The notes beneath the pieces are model-generated. The model saw only the letters and a list, made by a program, of their open reading frames with translations, did not search any database and was not told the origin of the DNA. This document shows, piece after piece, positions 63,501 through 64,000 of a stretch of 64,000 nucleotides of DNA (within the stretch, counting starts at the first letter, position 1; every line of letters starts with the position of its first letter). The stretch comes from Larimichthys crocea (taxonomy: Eukaryota; Chordata; Actinopteri; Sciaenidae): positions 17,389,865 through 17,453,864 of the forward strand of contig NC_040022.1 of the NCBI RefSeq assembly GCF_000972845.2. The letters run 5' to 3'. The translations under genes and the position numbers were made by a program.

Positions 63501-64000
63501 ATCTCTCAGCGTAGATGATGTGTTAAGATAATAGGCTAATCTCTGTACCTGTGTGTAATTATTTTTGGTTCACTTCACACTACAACACATTTACTGTCTT
63601 CCTTTTCCTTTCAATTGAACTTGTTTGATCTATTCTGTGTTGGCGCACCTGCTCTTTTTAGATATCTCTCCCTCTCAAGGTCCAGTTTCTCTCTCTCTCT
63701 CTCTCTCTCTCTTGCTCTCTCTCTCTGACAGACACACACACTATCAGTTTCTCTCTCTCCGTCTCACACGCACACACGAATACTTACACATCTCTGTGCT
63801 TCGCCCTGGTTGGATTTCTCTTTCCCTGTAATTACAGGCTTCTTATCTACTTCCTGTGTTACGTGCTGCAGCCATTGGCCTCCTCCGTGTTTCCTCCTCT
63901 ACCATTTTTGTGTCACAGATCTTCCGCTGCTTCTCCCTCCAGGAGCCAACAACGCAGAGACACACAATATGCTTTTTAACATGGCCGAACCAGCCAAGTT
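60516..64000 (+). CDS. unidentified gene, first two coding exons, runs off the window
   Basis: Predicted exon 1 ends at 60564 with a strong donor (AAAG|GTAAGT). Predicted exon 2 begins at 63943 after a long pyrimidine tract and CCTCCAG. From ATG 60516 the frame is open for 16 codons plus one base (MCLLQGESLCNLHRIK). Joined to exon 2, it stays open as GANNAETHN, MLFNMAEPAK to the window edge, with an in-frame stop just upstream of the ATG. Alternatively exon 1 is wholly 5'UTR and translation starts at one of the two Met codons in exon 2 (63969 or 63981). I do not recognise the protein. The frame across the join is short enough to be open by chance. The long gene-free upstream region suits a developmental or neural gene, but that is inference. 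Confidence 0.4.
60565..63942 (+). other. putative first intron of the right-end gene
   Basis: A 3.4-kb stretch with T-rich runs (~60749-60773), a CA run (~61301-61320) and a CT array (63687-63726). Blocks of unique, GC-balanced sequence around 61840-62310 and 62430-62660 could hold intronic regulatory elements. No internal exon recognised. Confidence 0.35.
63687..63726. repeat. (CT)n microsatellite
   Basis: About 19 CT units with one TTG interruption, ~220 bp before the predicted exon 2 acceptor. Confidence 0.95.

Overview
The window is vertebrate nuclear DNA, almost certainly from a teleost fish and probably a percomorph. Genes are split by GT-AG introns, intergenic DNA is AT-rich, and the dispersed repeats (short MITEs, a tRNA-derived SINE, LINE tails ending in GGATGGATGG, long GT arrays) are types typical of spiny-rayed fish genomes. 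There is no bacterial, phage or CRISPR content. Exons were assembled by hand from splice signals, and every complete gene closes in frame.

Layout. (1) 145-5242, minus strand: complete coding region of angptl4, seven exons, 471 aa. (2) 5.4-20.4 kb: no gene found; several MITE-like repeats, including a 498-bp element with ~62-bp terminal inverted repeats. (3) 20.49-22.38 kb, minus strand: rps28, complete, with a 5'TOP-like start and a separate noncoding last exon. (4) 23847-29298, plus strand: a KCNV2-type silent voltage-gated potassium channel subunit in four coding exons, 538 aa, head-to-head with rps28. (5) 33201-34008, plus strand: a two-exon relaxin/insulin-like peptide precursor, 130 aa, most likely insl3, with a TATA box. 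(6) 34.3-60.3 kb: a 26-kb stretch without a convincing gene. It holds a hAT-type element with a perfect 8-bp target duplication, TTAA-flanked MITEs, a three-copy dispersed repeat, three long GT arrays within about 1 kb, a tRNA-derived SINE and a near-perfect palindrome. (7) 60.3 kb to the end: a likely promoter and first two exons of an unidentified plus-strand gene that runs off the window. Its reading frame stays open across the predicted splice.

The genes do not form an operon or a single pathway. angptl4 encodes a secreted lipoprotein-lipase inhibitor, rps28 a ribosomal protein, kcnv2 a modulatory channel subunit known from photoreceptors, and insl3 a relaxin-family peptide hormone. Their adjacency is of evolutionary interest: angptl4 and rps28 are close neighbours on human 19p13.2, while KCNV2 lies on 9p24 in a paralogous block that also holds relaxin genes.

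I found no strong candidate for an undescribed biological system. The most useful leads are the unidentified gene at the right end, the extra introns in kcnv2, the absent furin site in angptl4 and the mixed synteny.
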